A stretch of DNA of 64,000 nucleotides from Microstegium vimineum (taxonomy: Eukaryota; Streptophyta; Magnoliopsida; Poales; Poaceae): the NCBI GenBank assembly GCA_022036555.1, contig CM039129.1:30678553-30742552 (forward strand), read 5' to 3'. Both the position numbers and the translations under genes were made by a program. Position 1 is the first letter of the stretch. Every line of letters begins with the position of its first letter. The notes under the pieces were generated by a model. The model searched no databases, was not told the origin of the DNA, and saw only the letters and a program-made list of their open reading frames with translations. Positions 1 to 10,832 of the stretch are shown here, piece after piece.

Positions 1-274
1 GTGATGTATTTGTATAGATATGCATTTGGTTCACTTGTTGGCATACGTGTTGAATCCCTCTTTATAGTACGACATACCTAACTCAAATTCAAAGTATAAA
101 AGAGTTTAAATTCTTTGAGCTTGTTGCCATGCACTTTTGTAGTTGGAGGGGTCCGTCAACCTGTTCATCAACCCCCTTAAGTTTAACCTGCTTGTCATAC
201 TCACAAAGTCTCATTAGTCTTCTAATTGCGTTGTCATGTCACCAAAACCCACTTAAGGTTTGATTGCACTTTCA
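1..274 (-). repeat. 3' LTR of A1, truncated by window edge
   Basis: Matches 10168-10443 almost base for base. On the minus strand it begins TGAAAGTGCAATC at 274, directly after the purine tract. Its far end (expected ...TTACA) lies left of the window. Confidence 0.9.
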
Positions 275-290
275 ATCTCCCCCTTTTTGG
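275..290 (-). promoter_or_regulatory. Polypurine tract of A1
   Basis: On the minus strand the bases just before the 3' LTR read CCAAAAAGGGGGAGAT, a purine run abutting the LTR TG. This is the expected plus-strand primer site. The same motif occurs in family B at 41673-41688. Confidence 0.85.
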
Positions 291-970
291 TGATTGATGA
301 CAACACACTTAGAACTTACAAAAGTGAATAATAATCTGAGACAATGCAAGTCATGGGTGTAGGAGCTCCCCCTAAATGTGTGAATAGGAATTTGAATTTC
401 TAAACTTGGCATGAGAGGCCAAAATTCACACATTGGAGTGAAGTAGGGCTCCCCCTACATCTATGGCTGTTGTGGGGTGCTGAAAAAATGTCACAAGAAT
501 ATACGTGATGCATATGAACCTGTCTCAACACAGATCAGAGGGCTTGTTGTCTGAGCAGTCCGACACTGCCGGCCTGGCTGCAAACAACAAGCTTGCGGAA
601 GCACAAGCACAACCACACAACATGCTAAAAAATATAAACTAAAAGCATACTAAGAAAAACATGATATATATGAGAGAGTACATGTCAACAAATGACACAA
701 ATAAATTACTTAAGTGACAATATTACAATAAAATAGTTTCACGACCGTCGAAGATTTGTTGTACCCCCTTCACTTAGTAATTCTCCCCCTTTGGCAACAA
801 GTCACCAAAAAGAGAAAAGAACAAAGCAAAAAGAATACAAGCTAGTCCCTATCCTCCTCCATATGGTCATCGTTGTCGTCTCCATCATCATCATCTTCAT
901 CATCATCATCATCATCATCAGGAGAGCCTGTGAAGTGAACACTGGGAGCAGATGCACGCTTGCTACATCG
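291..970 (-). other. Non-coding 3' region of A1 between env-like ORF and PPT
   Basis: No convincing coding sequence. It holds one copy of the family word (GACACTGCCGGCCTGG near 565) and a TCA/ATC trinucleotide run at about 882-922. Short open frames here are low-complexity readings of that run. Confidence 0.6.
882..922. repeat. (ATC)n trinucleotide microsatellite
   Basis: About 13 near-perfect ATC/TCA units just downstream of the env-like stop codon. On the minus strand it reads GAT repeats that would extend the acidic tail of the env-like protein if the stop at 971 were absent. That origin is inference. Confidence 0.8.
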
Positions 971-2380
971 TCAAGTCTGGGGCTGCTCAAACTCCTCTTC
1001 CTCCTCATCATCACCATTATATGTGGACTCCTCACTGAGCTCTGGAGGTGGTGTAGGAGGGTCAATCTGTCTGAGGCCTTGCTCCTTCCTGAGCTCTCTG
1101 ATCTCAAGCCTGGTCTGGTAAGAATGATCATTTGCATAGCAGATGCCAGCAAAGATCTTCAAGATCCTACCAAGTTTGCCCTTCTTCCTGCCTCTGCTAG
1201 CTACTGCACTTGAAGACGCAAGGATATCTGCTGCTGCTGCTGTCCTGGTGTCTCTGGGAGGAGTGTCAATCTCCTGAACAGCAGTGGAGTGAATGACCTT
1301 CTCTGCTCTGTAAGGATCATGGACTGTATCCTTGTTAAAGATCCGGCCTGTCAATCTCTCAATGACAAACATCAGATAAGGAGCATAGGGAAGCCCCCTT
1401 CTAGCATCCTCTATAGCAATGCATATCTCATTCCATAGAAAGCGAGCAACTGAAAAAGGTGGTGCTCCACCTCTCATCCTCCTTAACACATTTTTGGATG
1501 TGTTGTAGAGGTTTGAAGTAGATCCCACCTTGGGATAGAGAGTGGTCCTGAAGAGGTTGTTCAAGATATAGTACTTGCTCCTCAAACCCTTCACCAGACC
1601 ATCTGCCTTATGAGGCTCAATGTAGAGAGAAGAGATCTCATCATTTAGCAGCCCTCTCTCATCATGAATATTGATGCACTCTCTGTCCTCCTCACCAAAG
1701 CCAAGGAGGCGAGCAAAGGTCACATAGTCCAACCTGTAGTGCATGCCCTCTGTCATCCAATGCATCACCATATTCTCCCTGTCCAGATAGTAGGTGGAGT
1801 AGAATTGGTAGATGATCTCAGTATTCCACTCATTCTGGAATACCATCTAGTGATACATGCCAAGCTCCCTGCACTGGTCAATGACTCTGTCAAAAACAGG
1901 ATCTCTCTTGATCTCCAAGTGCTCCCAATCAACATATTTCATCTTGATGATCTTGGGCTTGGAAGCTTGAAGAAGGACAGTGGTGTAATAGTCGGAATGA
2001 AAAACATTCCAGAACCTATAATCCACACTCATGTCCTTTGGCACATCATAGGGATTGATGGCCCTCTGCTCCTGGACTGTCCTCCACTGATTCTGATAGA
2101 TCACTTTGACTCTGCCAGGAGTGTCCTGAGGCTCTCTGACAAGCACCTCCTCAGGATGCTCAACAAGATAAGCGCCATTGAACAACCCCAAATCTGGAGG
2201 TGTCCATGGGCAAGCTCTGTCTAGTATGGTCCTCCCTGCCCTCTGCAAATCTTTCTCTTGCCTTACCCTCTGCCTAGGGTTCAGACCATCATCAAACCCT
2301 CCTCTGCCTCCTCTGACAGCATGGGCCTTGGTGCTTGGCCCCTTTCCTCTTGCACCTCCACCCGATCCGCCATCGTCCAT
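971..2380 (-). pseudogene. Sirevirus env-like / plant transposon protein ORF (A1), one in-frame stop
   Basis: Two open segments in the same frame, 1850-2380 and 971-1846, are separated only by a stop codon at 1847-1849. Together they encode about 468 residues. The N-terminus is low-complexity and basic (GSGGGARGKG, RQRVRQEKDLQ). A globular part contains WNTEIIYQFYSTYYLD and YVTFARLLGFGEE, which resemble the putative plant transposon protein domain found in grass retroelements. The C-terminus is acidic (DDEEEEEFEQPQT). I see no signal peptide or clear membrane segment, so a true envelope role is not supported. The ATG at 2380 directly follows a plausible splice acceptor (TGCATAG). The homologue in A2 is truncated at 10444. 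Function is unknown; assignment to the env-like position rests on location and similarity between copies. Confidence 0.7.
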
Positions 2381-3060
2381 CTATGCATTTAAAAGGAGAA
2401 AATGTTAAGTTGCTGCACTTAGAATAGTAACTGAAACTCCAGTGGAGAGATTGAACCAAAAATTAGGGTCAATGGACGATTGTAGAAGCATATGCATAGG
2501 TGCTGCCACCCAGGGTCCGGCACTGCCGGCCTGATGCAGACATCACCAACACAAGCTTCATCAATCCTCCATTGAAACTAAGTTTTGATTAAATCTAGCT
2601 ACTAGAGATACATCACCATACATAATGCAACTACTAACAACCTAAATCCCATCTCAAAATCCATACATTCCATAGATCGACCCAAGTTAGGGTTTCAACA
2701 TTATTACCTTTGAAAGATAGGGGTGAGGATGAAGAAGGTCGGGCTAGAACGGAGCTTGACGTAGGGAGGAAGATCCTCCACACCTCCTCCAATGACGGCA
2801 CCACCGAAGGGCAACACTGCCGGGGGGAAGAGAGGGACCTCCGGGCTCCCTAGGTCTCCTTAGGGTTGAGAGAAGAGAAGGAGAAGTGTTCTGTTGGGGG
2901 GAAACTGATTGGGATGGATTCCCCTCGAGTTTGGGGTAGGAGATAAAAGAAAACCCGAGAGGGAGGACTTGGGCCCGAAGGCTCGGGTCCCTTTAAATCG
3001 CGACACTGCAGGGCACCCTGACACTGCTGGCCTAGGGGTCGGCACTGCCGGCCTGGCCAG
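2381..3060 (-). promoter_or_regulatory. Env-like ORF leader (A1): candidate internal promoter, 5' UTR exon and intron
   Basis: On the minus strand a GC-rich tract with family words (about 3060-3000) and TCGCGATTTAAAG is followed by a CT-rich leader (CTTCTCCTTCTCTTCTCTC then AACCCTAA). A good donor AAAG/GTAAT has its intron starting at 2707. An acceptor ATGCATAG is followed at once by the env-like ATG (intron 2381-2707, 327 nt). The same donor and acceptor survive in A2 (10833-11178). There is no long open frame. This reads like a small transcription unit between pol and the 3' LTR. Promoter activity and splicing are inferred, not shown. Confidence 0.55.
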
Positions 3061-3237
3061 GCAGTGAGGTACTATGCCACCCTTATACTCTATATTTATG
3101 CAATTGTGGACACATACCCTTACCATGTGCTGGTCAGTAAGCAAATCATCAATCATACAATGACCAACACATTCAAGTTTCTTTCAAAATTGGTTTTGAA
3201 ACACATAATTGAAACTTTCAAAGTTTTGCCTAAGTCA

Positions 3238-5300
3238 CTAGGTGGACAAAAAAATATGTGCTATAGTTAAAACCATGTTACGGGAATCAAGTATATTCAG
3301 TTCACTACGCAAAGCACAAAACCTTGTTTCATCGAGAGGCTTAGTGAAGATATCACCTAGTTGCTTTTCGGTGCTCACATGGCGAGTTGCGATATCTCCT
3401 TTTAATTCGTGATCTCTCAAGAAGTGATGACAAATGTCTATGTGTTTGGTTCTAGAGTGACTAACCGGGTTATTTGCGAGTTTGATGGCACTCTCGTTAT
3501 CACACAAGAGAGGTATCTTGGTGAATTAACATCCGAAATCTTTTAAGGTTTGCCTCATCCAAAGTAGTTGAGCACAACATGCGCCGGCTGCAACATACTC
3601 GGCCTCGGCGGTGGAAAGGGCTACACAATTTTGCTTCTTAGAACTCCAAGACACTAGGGACCATCCAAGGAATTGACACGTCCCCGAAGTGCTTTTTCGG
3701 TCTACCAACCGGCATAATCGGAATCCGAATACCCAAGTAGATTAAACTTAGAGCCCTTAGGATACCATAAGCCAAGGTTAGGAGTGAAGACTAGATATCT
3801 CAAAATTCTCTTAACGACCATTAAATGACACTCTTTCGGGTTAGCTTGAAATCTAGCACACATGCACACACTAAGCATTATGTCCGGTCTAGATGCACAT
3901 AAGTAAAGGAGAGAGCCGATCATGGAACGATATACCTTAATGTCCATGAATTTCCCTCCTTCATCAAGATCAAGATGTCCTTTAGTTGGCATAGGAGTCT
4001 TGATTGGCTTAGCATTGGCCATGTCAAACTTTCTCAACATATCATGGGTGTACTTGGTTTGGCATAAGAAAGTCCCTTCCTTGAGTTGCTTGATTTGAAA
4101 ACCGAGGAAGAACTTTAGCTCACCCATCATAGACATCTCAAATCTTTTAGTCATAATCCTACTAAACTCATCACAAAAGGATTGGTTAGTACTACAAAAT
4201 ATTATGTCATCGACATATATTTGGCACACAAAGATATCATTATTTAGCTTATGAGTGAAGAGAGTAGGATCCCCTTTACCTATTTCAAAGCCTTGTTTGA
4301 TCAAGAATTCCTTAAGGCATTCATACCATGCTCTTGGTGCTTGCTTAAGCCGATAGAGCGCCTTATGGAGCTTGAAGACATGGTGAGGGAACTTTGGATC
4401 TTCAAATCCTGGTGGCTGCTCAACATATACTAGATCTTGGATAGGGCTGTTGAGGAATGCACTCTTCACATCCATTTGTTGAATCTTGAAATCTTGATGG
4501 GCAGCATAGGCCAAAAGCATTCGAATTGCTTCAAGCCTAGCCAGTGGTGCATATGTCTCTTCAAAGTCTAGGCCCTCCACTTGAGTGAAACCTTGAGCCA
4601 CCAATCTTGCCTTGTTCCTTGTCACCATGCCTTGCTCATCTTGCTTGTTGCGGTAGACCCACTTGGTTCCAATCATATTAGTGTTGGGTCTTTCCACCAA
4701 TGACCAAACTTTGTTCCTTTCAAAGCTATTTAGCTCTTCTTGCATAGCCATCACCCAATCAACATCATCTAGAGCTTGCTCAACCTTGAGAGGTTCCAAA
4801 GAGGAGACAAAAGAGTAAAATTGACAAAAGTTTGCCAAATGTGAACGAGTAGTTACCCCCCTTCGGAGACTCCCAAGTATGTTATCAACGAGATGATCCT
4901 TTTGAAGTGTTTGCCTCAATCTTGGCTGCTCTGTGGCTTCTTGTTGTTCAGCTTGGTCATCATACTCATACTCTTCAAATATAGGTTGTAGGTTCCTTGG
5001 AGTAGCTGGTGAAGGACTTGCTGCTGCCTGCCTGTTGGGTCCGGCAGTGCCGGCCATAGGGGTAAAGCCCTGACCAGGGAGCATTGTTGGCCCATCTTCT
5101 TCCAATCTTGGGGCAGTAGCTTCACCATCTTGAGGTTCCACATCTGTGGCCTGTACTTCTTGTGTCCTAATATCACCAATGGCCATGTTCTTGATTGCTT
5201 CACATGGTGGTTCCTCATTACCTACAATCACTTGATCAATTTGCTCTACTTGAGAGCCATTAGATTCATCAAATGTCACATCTATCGCGATTTCAATTTT
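3238..5300 (-). pseudogene. Copia reverse transcriptase-RNase H of A1
   Basis: The RT_Ty1 domain starts around 4730 (minus strand) with GTKWVYRNK, KARLVAQGF and the AFLN motif. The catalytic YVDD box is at about 4207-4218. SRPDIMLSVCMCARF and LLGYSDSDYAG lead into RNase H, with KSTSG, SWSSKKQ and STAEAEYVA visible to about 3526. The element tail (HIDICHHFLRDH, DIFTKPL) runs to 3238. Compared with A2, 4 bp are missing near 3705 (CTACC-AACC against CTACCTTGCAACC), which breaks the frame in RNase H. A further stop lies near 3520. The upstream linker holds an in-frame family word (near 5042). The product would have copied element RNA into DNA in virus-like particles; this copy cannot make a full protein. 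Confidence 0.92.
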
Positions 5301-5817
5301 CCTCAAAATGAACATTGGTTAGTCCAAGAATGTGTTCATCTTTTAGGAGTTTGGCTAAGTTCCTCATCCCAACATGAGCTAGTCGGCGATGCCATAGCCA
5401 ACCCATGCTAGATTTTGCCACTAAACAAGTCTCAAGCTTAGCCTTACTTTTGTTGAAATCAACTAGGTAAAGCTTGCTCTTCAAACGACCCGTAAAGACA
5501 ATAGAGGAATCCTCCCTCTTAAAGACTTCCACACCCTTATCTGTAAAGAGACAATTGTAGCCCATCTCACACAATTGTGAAACCGATAACAAATTGTAAC
5601 TCAACGAATTCACATGTAATACATTTGACATGGAATGTTCAAGAGTAATAGCAACTTTACCAAGTCCAATCACTTCCCCTTTGGAGTTGTCACCGAAGAT
5701 GATATTCTCACTTGCATTTTATGTAGGGGAATATGATGAGAACATGCTCTTCTCTCCGGTCATATGATTTGTACATCCACTATCAAGCACCCAACTTGAT
5801 CCACCGGAGGAGTATGC
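5301..5817 (-). pseudogene. Protease and GAG-pre-integrase domain of A1; integrase core deleted
   Basis: The minus strand begins with the aspartic protease signature WVLDSGCTNHMTG (about 5785-5750). The GAG-pre-integrase zinc region follows (LLSVSQLCEMGYN ... WLWHRRLAHVGMRNL, about 5590-5340). At 5300/5301 the sequence jumps from NVHFE directly to the post-integrase linker KIEIAIDVTFDE. A2 has about 730 bp more here (13557-14287), encoding the D,D(35)E core. One stop interrupts the protease-side segment (SYSPT then TAA). Without integrase this copy could not integrate by itself. Confidence 0.88.
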
Positions 5818-5833
5818 CTACAAAACAAGTTTA
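5818..5833 (-). other. Gag-protease junction with stop codons and acceptor-like TTGTTTTGTAG
   Basis: Gag ends in KSRN then TAA (5831-5833). The protease frame is entered just after a TAG at 5818-5820, set in the acceptor-like string TTGTTTTGTAG. A2 has the same arrangement (14803-14817) and family B an analogous one (49722-49745). Splicing or recoding is possible; neither is demonstrated. Confidence 0.5.
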
Positions 5834-8800
5834 GTTCCTAGATTTAGATCCCCAATCAATCTTGGGGCCTTGCATGTTAGTCACCACAATGTTAGGAACC
5901 CAAATGTTCATGCTTCTTTTATCATGTTTCTCATCACCCACAAATTTTACAATGACTTTACCACGGTCATTGCACTTTAGCATGTAGCATGAGGACAAAC
6001 TCCCTTGAGGTGACCTTGTCTTGGGTTGATAGGCATATTTGTTTTTGGCCACCCAGATTGTGTCCTTGGGTTTCTGAGAAACCTGCTTTTACTAAGGAAT
6101 CCTCTTGGCATGGACTTGGGGCTTAGCTTGATCAGGAGAAGGAATGGTAGCCTTCCCTTTCTTGGGGCGCGGCACTGCCGGCCTCTGGTCCAGCAGAGCT
6201 GTTGTCTGTGCAGGCTTATCTGCACCAATGCTTCCCTTCTTCTCAAACTTGACACACTCAATGCCTTTGATCATTTTATACCATTGGTTTTACCCCTTGA
6301 GTGTGTCCAAGCCCATCTTTGATTGATGGATGCCTTCCATCCTTGTATTGGAAATTCTTGGGTTCAACTTTGTCTTTGGCATTCTTCTTTGAAACTGAGA
6401 TGACATTGTTGAGCCTTGCTATTGCTTTCTTCATGGCCTCTATGTTGGCAAGGTTAGTGGAATAGACATTCATATCAACATTATAGCATTTTCCACAACC
6501 TTGACTAGTGGATGGAGAAGAGGCATCATTTTCTTTAGAGAGATGTGAGTTGCCCTCCCAAAGAAGAGAGTATTGTGCCTCAAGCTCTTGATGCTTTTCA
6601 ATTAAGCCACAATGCTTTTGCTTGAGGTCACCACACTCCTTAATGAGAGCATGAGCTTCTTGTTCTTTGGCCAAAGCCTTAGTCAAAAAGCTCACCTCAC
6701 TTCTCTCTAATTCAAGAGCTTCCTCACTAGCAATGTAAAGATCCTTTTGTTTGATAAGAGTCTTTTCTCTAGATGCTAGCTCAGCTTTGGTTGCCTCTAA
6801 TTCATCTAATATATTAGCAATGAAGAGTTTTGTCTTAGGATCCATGTTACTAGTTATTTCTATGAACATATGGTGGATAAGTACTCATGTATGTTCAGCT
6901 TTATGATGAGTGATCGTCCAACACGTGAGTGTTTCAGTTTGAGTGGCTTACCCTAACCCCTTGCGAAAGCAAGTCTGTGCATGTCTATCGGCTTGTGGTG
7001 TGCATGTGCTATGCCTAGTGACAGTGGTCTATGGCGTGGAGAAGATCGAGTAGAGGCTTGCCGTGCCGATGGACTAAGAGCGGTGAAGGGCGGAAGCGGG
7101 GCTCAGACCAAGGGACCATGGGCGCCGGCGGACTAGCTGGGGTTGAGAGTACCACCCTCGGTGTATCGGTTTCGAGTTCGTTGCTTCGTTTGTTCTCCAG
7201 CTTCTCCGACCGCTCCGCTGCACCTTTAGGGGTCTTCCTAAGGTGTCCACCTACTTGTTAGGTCATGTGCGAGTTGGCTCTTCCGAGGTTAAGTTTTGGG
7301 TGTGAGTTTGGGACAAGGGCCAAGTCTTTGAGTTGGATTTTATTTGGCTCCCATTCACCTCCCTCTAGTCTCCGTTCTTGGTCCTTCAATTTCATTTATC
7401 TCTTCATCACTAGATTCATCATCACTAGAGCAATCACTAGAATCACTACTAGAGATGTCTTTTGGGGGAGGAACTTTGGCTTTGGGTTTTGATTTTACCT
7501 TCTCACCCTTTGCCATGAGACAAGTGTGAGGGAAGCCTTCATCATCATCGGACATGTTGTTGAAGAGCCTTGGTGAAGTGGATGGCTTGTGAATAGCTAT
7601 GGTAGCCATCTCCTCTTCTTCACTTGAGATATCTGTTGATTCATCCCAACCATGTCCAATGTGAGCTTCACCCACATTTCTTCTCCCTTTCTTGTAGTCA
7701 CCCTTGTCTTTTTTCTTGCCTTTGCCAAATTTGTTGTCTTCCTTCTTGTTTGGGCAATCGGCAATGAAGTGTTCGGTGCTATCACACCTAAAGCAAGTTC
7801 TTGATTTCTTGTTAGAGAAATTCCTTCTTGTGAGCTTGTAACCATTGCTCTTTATCCCCTTGTTGAATCTTCTCATGAATAGGACCATGTCATCTATGCT
7901 CTCTTCTTGCTCATCTTCACTTCCATCATCACTTGATGTTGAAGCTTCGAGCTCATGCTTGATGGTCTTGGTTGATTGAGCTTTGCTTGAAGATGCATGC
8001 TTGCTGTTTTTGGAACAGCTAGGTTCTGATTTCCTTGTGCTCTTGTTTGCCTTGAGAGCCACATCCTTGATCTTCATGGCCTCCAACCTTGCTTGCATCT
8101 CTCCAAGCTTCTTCCTTTCTTGTGCTTCTTCTCTTTGTAGATCAAAGGTGATGATCCTTCCAAGCACATCACTTGGTGTGAAGTACTCAAACCTTTTCTT
8201 GTCTCTAATCAATGTCATCACAGTTTCTTTCCCTTTGGGAGAATATGCTTCAAGCATGATCTTGACAACCTTGTGGTCATTGACTTCTTCACCACCAAGT
8301 CCTTTTATCTTGACAACCATAGTCATCAATCTATCAAACATTTCTTGTGGCCCTTCACCTTCATTGATCACGGACCGGTTGAGCTTGACCATCAACAAAT
8401 CAATCTTGGACTGCTTCACTTTGCTCACACCTTCATGTGCAAGGTGCAAGGTGTCCCATATCTCCTTAGCCACTTCCAATTCCATGACCTTGTTGTACTC
8501 ATCACCATCCAATGCACTTAGCAACACACTAGTTGCTTGTGCATTGAGTTGGATGCACCGGAGCTCGGTAGTGGTGGGGCTTGTGGGATCAACCGGAGTA
8601 TCACATCCTTTGTGCACAATCTCCCAAGCACCGGGGTGAAGACCTACAAGATAAGCTTTCATCAAGTGTTTCCACTTGGAAAAGTTAGTCCCATCAAAAT
8701 GAGGCAACATACCGGCGGGAACATGGAATAAAGGTTTATGCTCATGCTTAGAAATGGATGAATAATCAAAGGATATGACGGAGTATTTCTTGCTGCCATC

Positions 8801-9214
8801 CTCCTCCTCCTCCTTCTTCTCTATCTTGGAGAAACGGTATGATACATCATCGTCACCGTCGGAGCTACTAGACTCAACCTACGCTTGAGAGGCTTGCTCT
8901 TTGCTTTTCTCGAGCTCCTCTTCCTTTGCCTTGAGCTCCTTCTTGAGAGCTTTTACTTCTCTTCTATGAAGCTTCTCGGCAAGCTTCAAGCTTTTTGCTT
9001 CATTGAGAGCTTTTTCTTCTCTTTGTAATCTTTTTCCTTCTTTTCTCAATCTTCTAGCTTTTTTTCTTCTTGCTCTTTCTCCAGCGGACATGCTAGGAGT
9101 GGTTAGGTAGTTCTTCGAGTCCGCACTCTCGCTGTTGTCCGTGGAGTGCACATTCACATCCTTGGGGTCAACCACCTTGGGATCAACCACCACAACTTTA
9201 CCCTCTTCGGCCAT
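5831..9214 (-). pseudogene. Copia gag of A1 (interrupted by a 528-bp insertion)
   Basis: The start is the ATG at 9214, 25 nt downstream of the PBS. Minus-strand order: a charged coiled-coil N-terminus rich in E, K and R (9214-8882, ended by a stop); a UBN2/Retrotran_gag_2 region (PHFDGTNFSKWKHLMKAYL, from about 8710); a CCHC zinc knuckle CFRCDSTEHFIADC (about 7800); an acidic serine stretch; then a second coiled coil (DELEATKAELASREKTL ... LIEKHQELEAQ, 6830-6560). The C-terminal part is frameshifted near 6280-6000. A solo-LTR-like insertion occupies 6861-7388. Gag forms the particle around element RNA. A2 lacks the second coiled coil. Confidence 0.88.
6861..7388 (+). mobile_element. 528-bp insertion in A1 gag, probable solo LTR
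   Basis: Flanked by perfect 5-bp direct repeats ATTTC (6856-6860 and 7389-7393). Removing the insertion and one repeat restores the gag reading EEINEIT seen in A2. The plus-strand ends are TATGAAC and CCTTCA; an LTR would start TG, so a TG-to-TA change may have occurred. The interior has CACCTCCCTCTAGTC near its end, like the tail of copia LTRs. No internal genes. A solo LTR or terminal-repeat miniature is most likely; the family is unknown. Confidence 0.75.
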
Positions 9215-9238
9215 TACCTCGCACGGTGAGGTAACCTT

Positions 9239-9250
9239 GCTCTGATACCA
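9239..9250 (-). promoter_or_regulatory. Primer binding site of A1
   Basis: The minus strand reads TGGTATCAGAGC, complementary to the 3' end of initiator tRNA-Met and typical of Ty1/copia. It is two bases from the LTR end at 9253. Confidence 0.92.
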
Positions 9251-9252
9251 CT

Positions 9253-10443
9253 TGTAAGGTCCTGATTAGCCTAGAGGGGGGGTGAATAGGCCTGCTTAAA
9301 ACAAACTACAACTTTCTGTCAGCAGAGAAGCCGACACTGCCGGTCACCAGAACAGATATATGCACAATTCAAAATGTAAACTGAAAATGTAAATTGTGCT
9401 TGAATAGAAACCTTCCTAGAGGTGTAGGGAACCTCTAGCACCATCTGAAAGTGGTAGCAACACACCCACCGAGTAGATCGGGTCCAAACCCTAGAAATCA
9501 CCTTGCACACAAGATATATGAAAGTAAAGTAACAGGCACACGGTGACACAAGATTTGACCCGTGGTTCAGCTCGCCACCAAGGCTTGCCTACGTCCACGT
9601 TGTTGAGGTGCGCCACACAAGGCTCTAGCTCGCCACACAAGGCTAGCTCTTTCCTTGGTCTCAAGTCAAGGGGGTGAACCCTTAAGATGAGAGAAGTGTA
9701 TTAGCAAATGATGGGTGATACAAACTTCCCTAGGCTGCCACATGAAGGGGGCAAGCTCAAGGGCAACCTCTAGACGGCTAGGAGAAAAGCTCCAAGAGTA
9801 AAGAACTCAAACCGCCGGCCACCACGCAAACCAAATGCTTGTAGGAGTGAAGATCCGAGGGAGAATCTTCTTCTCAAAGCTTGGAGGCTCAATCTCTCAA
9901 AGAATGATTGGAGATCAATGGAGGAGAGTGGTTGAGCACCAAGGAGAAGGGAGAGCAATAGAGGAGCTTCTCTTTCTGTTCTTGCGAAGTGTGAGAGTCA
10001 GAATGGCAGAACTAGCCATTGGGGGTGAGTGAGGGGGTATAAAATACCCCTTCACTGTCCACTGGCTGAATGAGTCGCGGCAGTGAGGCCGGCACTGCCG
10101 CCCTTGGCAGAACAGCAAGGATATGATCTTCATGTAGCTGGCTGATTTGCCCACTATATATGTGGAGGTGTGATGTATTTGTATAGATATGCATTTGGTT
10201 CAATTGTTGGCATGCGTGTTGAATCCCTCTTTATAGTATGGCATACCTAACGCAAATTCAAAGTATAAAAGAATTTAAACGCTTTGAGCTTGTTGCCATG
10301 CACTTTTGTAGTTGGAGGGGTCTGTCAACCTGTTCATCAACCTCCTTAAGTTTAACCTGCTTGTCATACTCACAAAGTCTCATTAGTCTTCTAATTGCGT
10401 TGTCATGTCACCAAAACCCACTTAAGGCTTGATTGCACTTTCA
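9253..10443 (-). repeat. 5' LTR of A1 (1191 bp)
   Basis: Plus-strand ends TGTAAGG...CTTTCA, so TG...CA on both strands. Adjacent to the PBS on one side and to A2 sequence on the other. A TATA-like GGGGTATTTTATACCCC lies at about 10031-10047 (minus sense), preceded by CACTGCCGCGACT. The CT-rich stretch downstream resembles a 5' leader. Family words occur near 9331 and 10085. Confidence 0.92.
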
Positions 10444-10832
10444 AATCTGAGTGAAAGACATTCCAGAACCTATAATCCACTCCCATGTCCTTCGGCACAT
10501 CATAAGGATTGATTGCCCTTTGCTCTTGGACGGAGCGGGTACTAGTTTTGATAGTTCACCCTCTCTCTGGCACGGGTGTCCCGAGGCTCCCTGACAAACA
10601 CCTCCTCAGCACGAGGAATGAGATAGGACCCATCAAATAGTCCTAGGTCTGGAGGTGTTCCAGGGCAAGCACCTTCTCTGATAGTTCTGCCTGCCATCTG
10701 CAAATCACTCTCTTGCCTGATCCTTTGCCTTGGATTCAGGCCATCATCAACTCCTCCTTGGCCTCCTCTGCTAGCACGGGCCTTTGTTCTTGGCCCCTTT
10801 CCTCTAGCATCACTTGATCCACCGGCTTCCAT
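10444..10832 (-). pseudogene. Env-like ORF of A2, N-terminal part only
   Basis: From the ATG at 10832 the product keeps the basic low-complexity start (SSDARGKGPRTKARASRGG) and RQRIRQESDLQ, parallel to A1 residues 1-90. A stop occurs at 10542, and the remaining homology breaks off at 10444 where the A1 LTR starts. The ATG again directly follows the acceptor-like ATGCATAG. Confidence 0.75.

Larger units (their letters stand above)
1..10443 (-). mobile_element. Sirevirus-like Ty1/copia retrotransposon A1 (left end outside window)
   Basis: Minus-strand LTR retrotransposon. Read on the minus strand the order is 5' LTR (9253-10443), PBS (9239-9250), gag, protease, reverse transcriptase/RNase H, an env-like ORF, a purine tract, and a 3' LTR cut by the window start. 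Protease before RT, a YVDD-type RT and a tRNA-Met-like PBS are Ty1/copia features. A long gag and an extra ORF behind pol are Sirevirus features. The copy is dead: it lacks the integrase core, carries several stops and frameshifts, and has a 528-bp insertion in gag. By hand I count about 11 mismatches between the 274 visible bases of the 3' LTR and the 5' LTR. It appears to be inserted in its relative A2. Confidence 0.9.

Noticed and set aside
971..2380. True retroviral-type envelope glycoprotein
   Set aside because: No signal peptide, membrane anchor or fusion-like segment could be seen; only the position behind pol is env-like.
7031..7529. Overlapping plus-strand open frames of 60-76 codons
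   Set aside because: They lie in the 528-bp solo-LTR-like insertion and its gag flank; no domain, no relative, and inconsistent frames.
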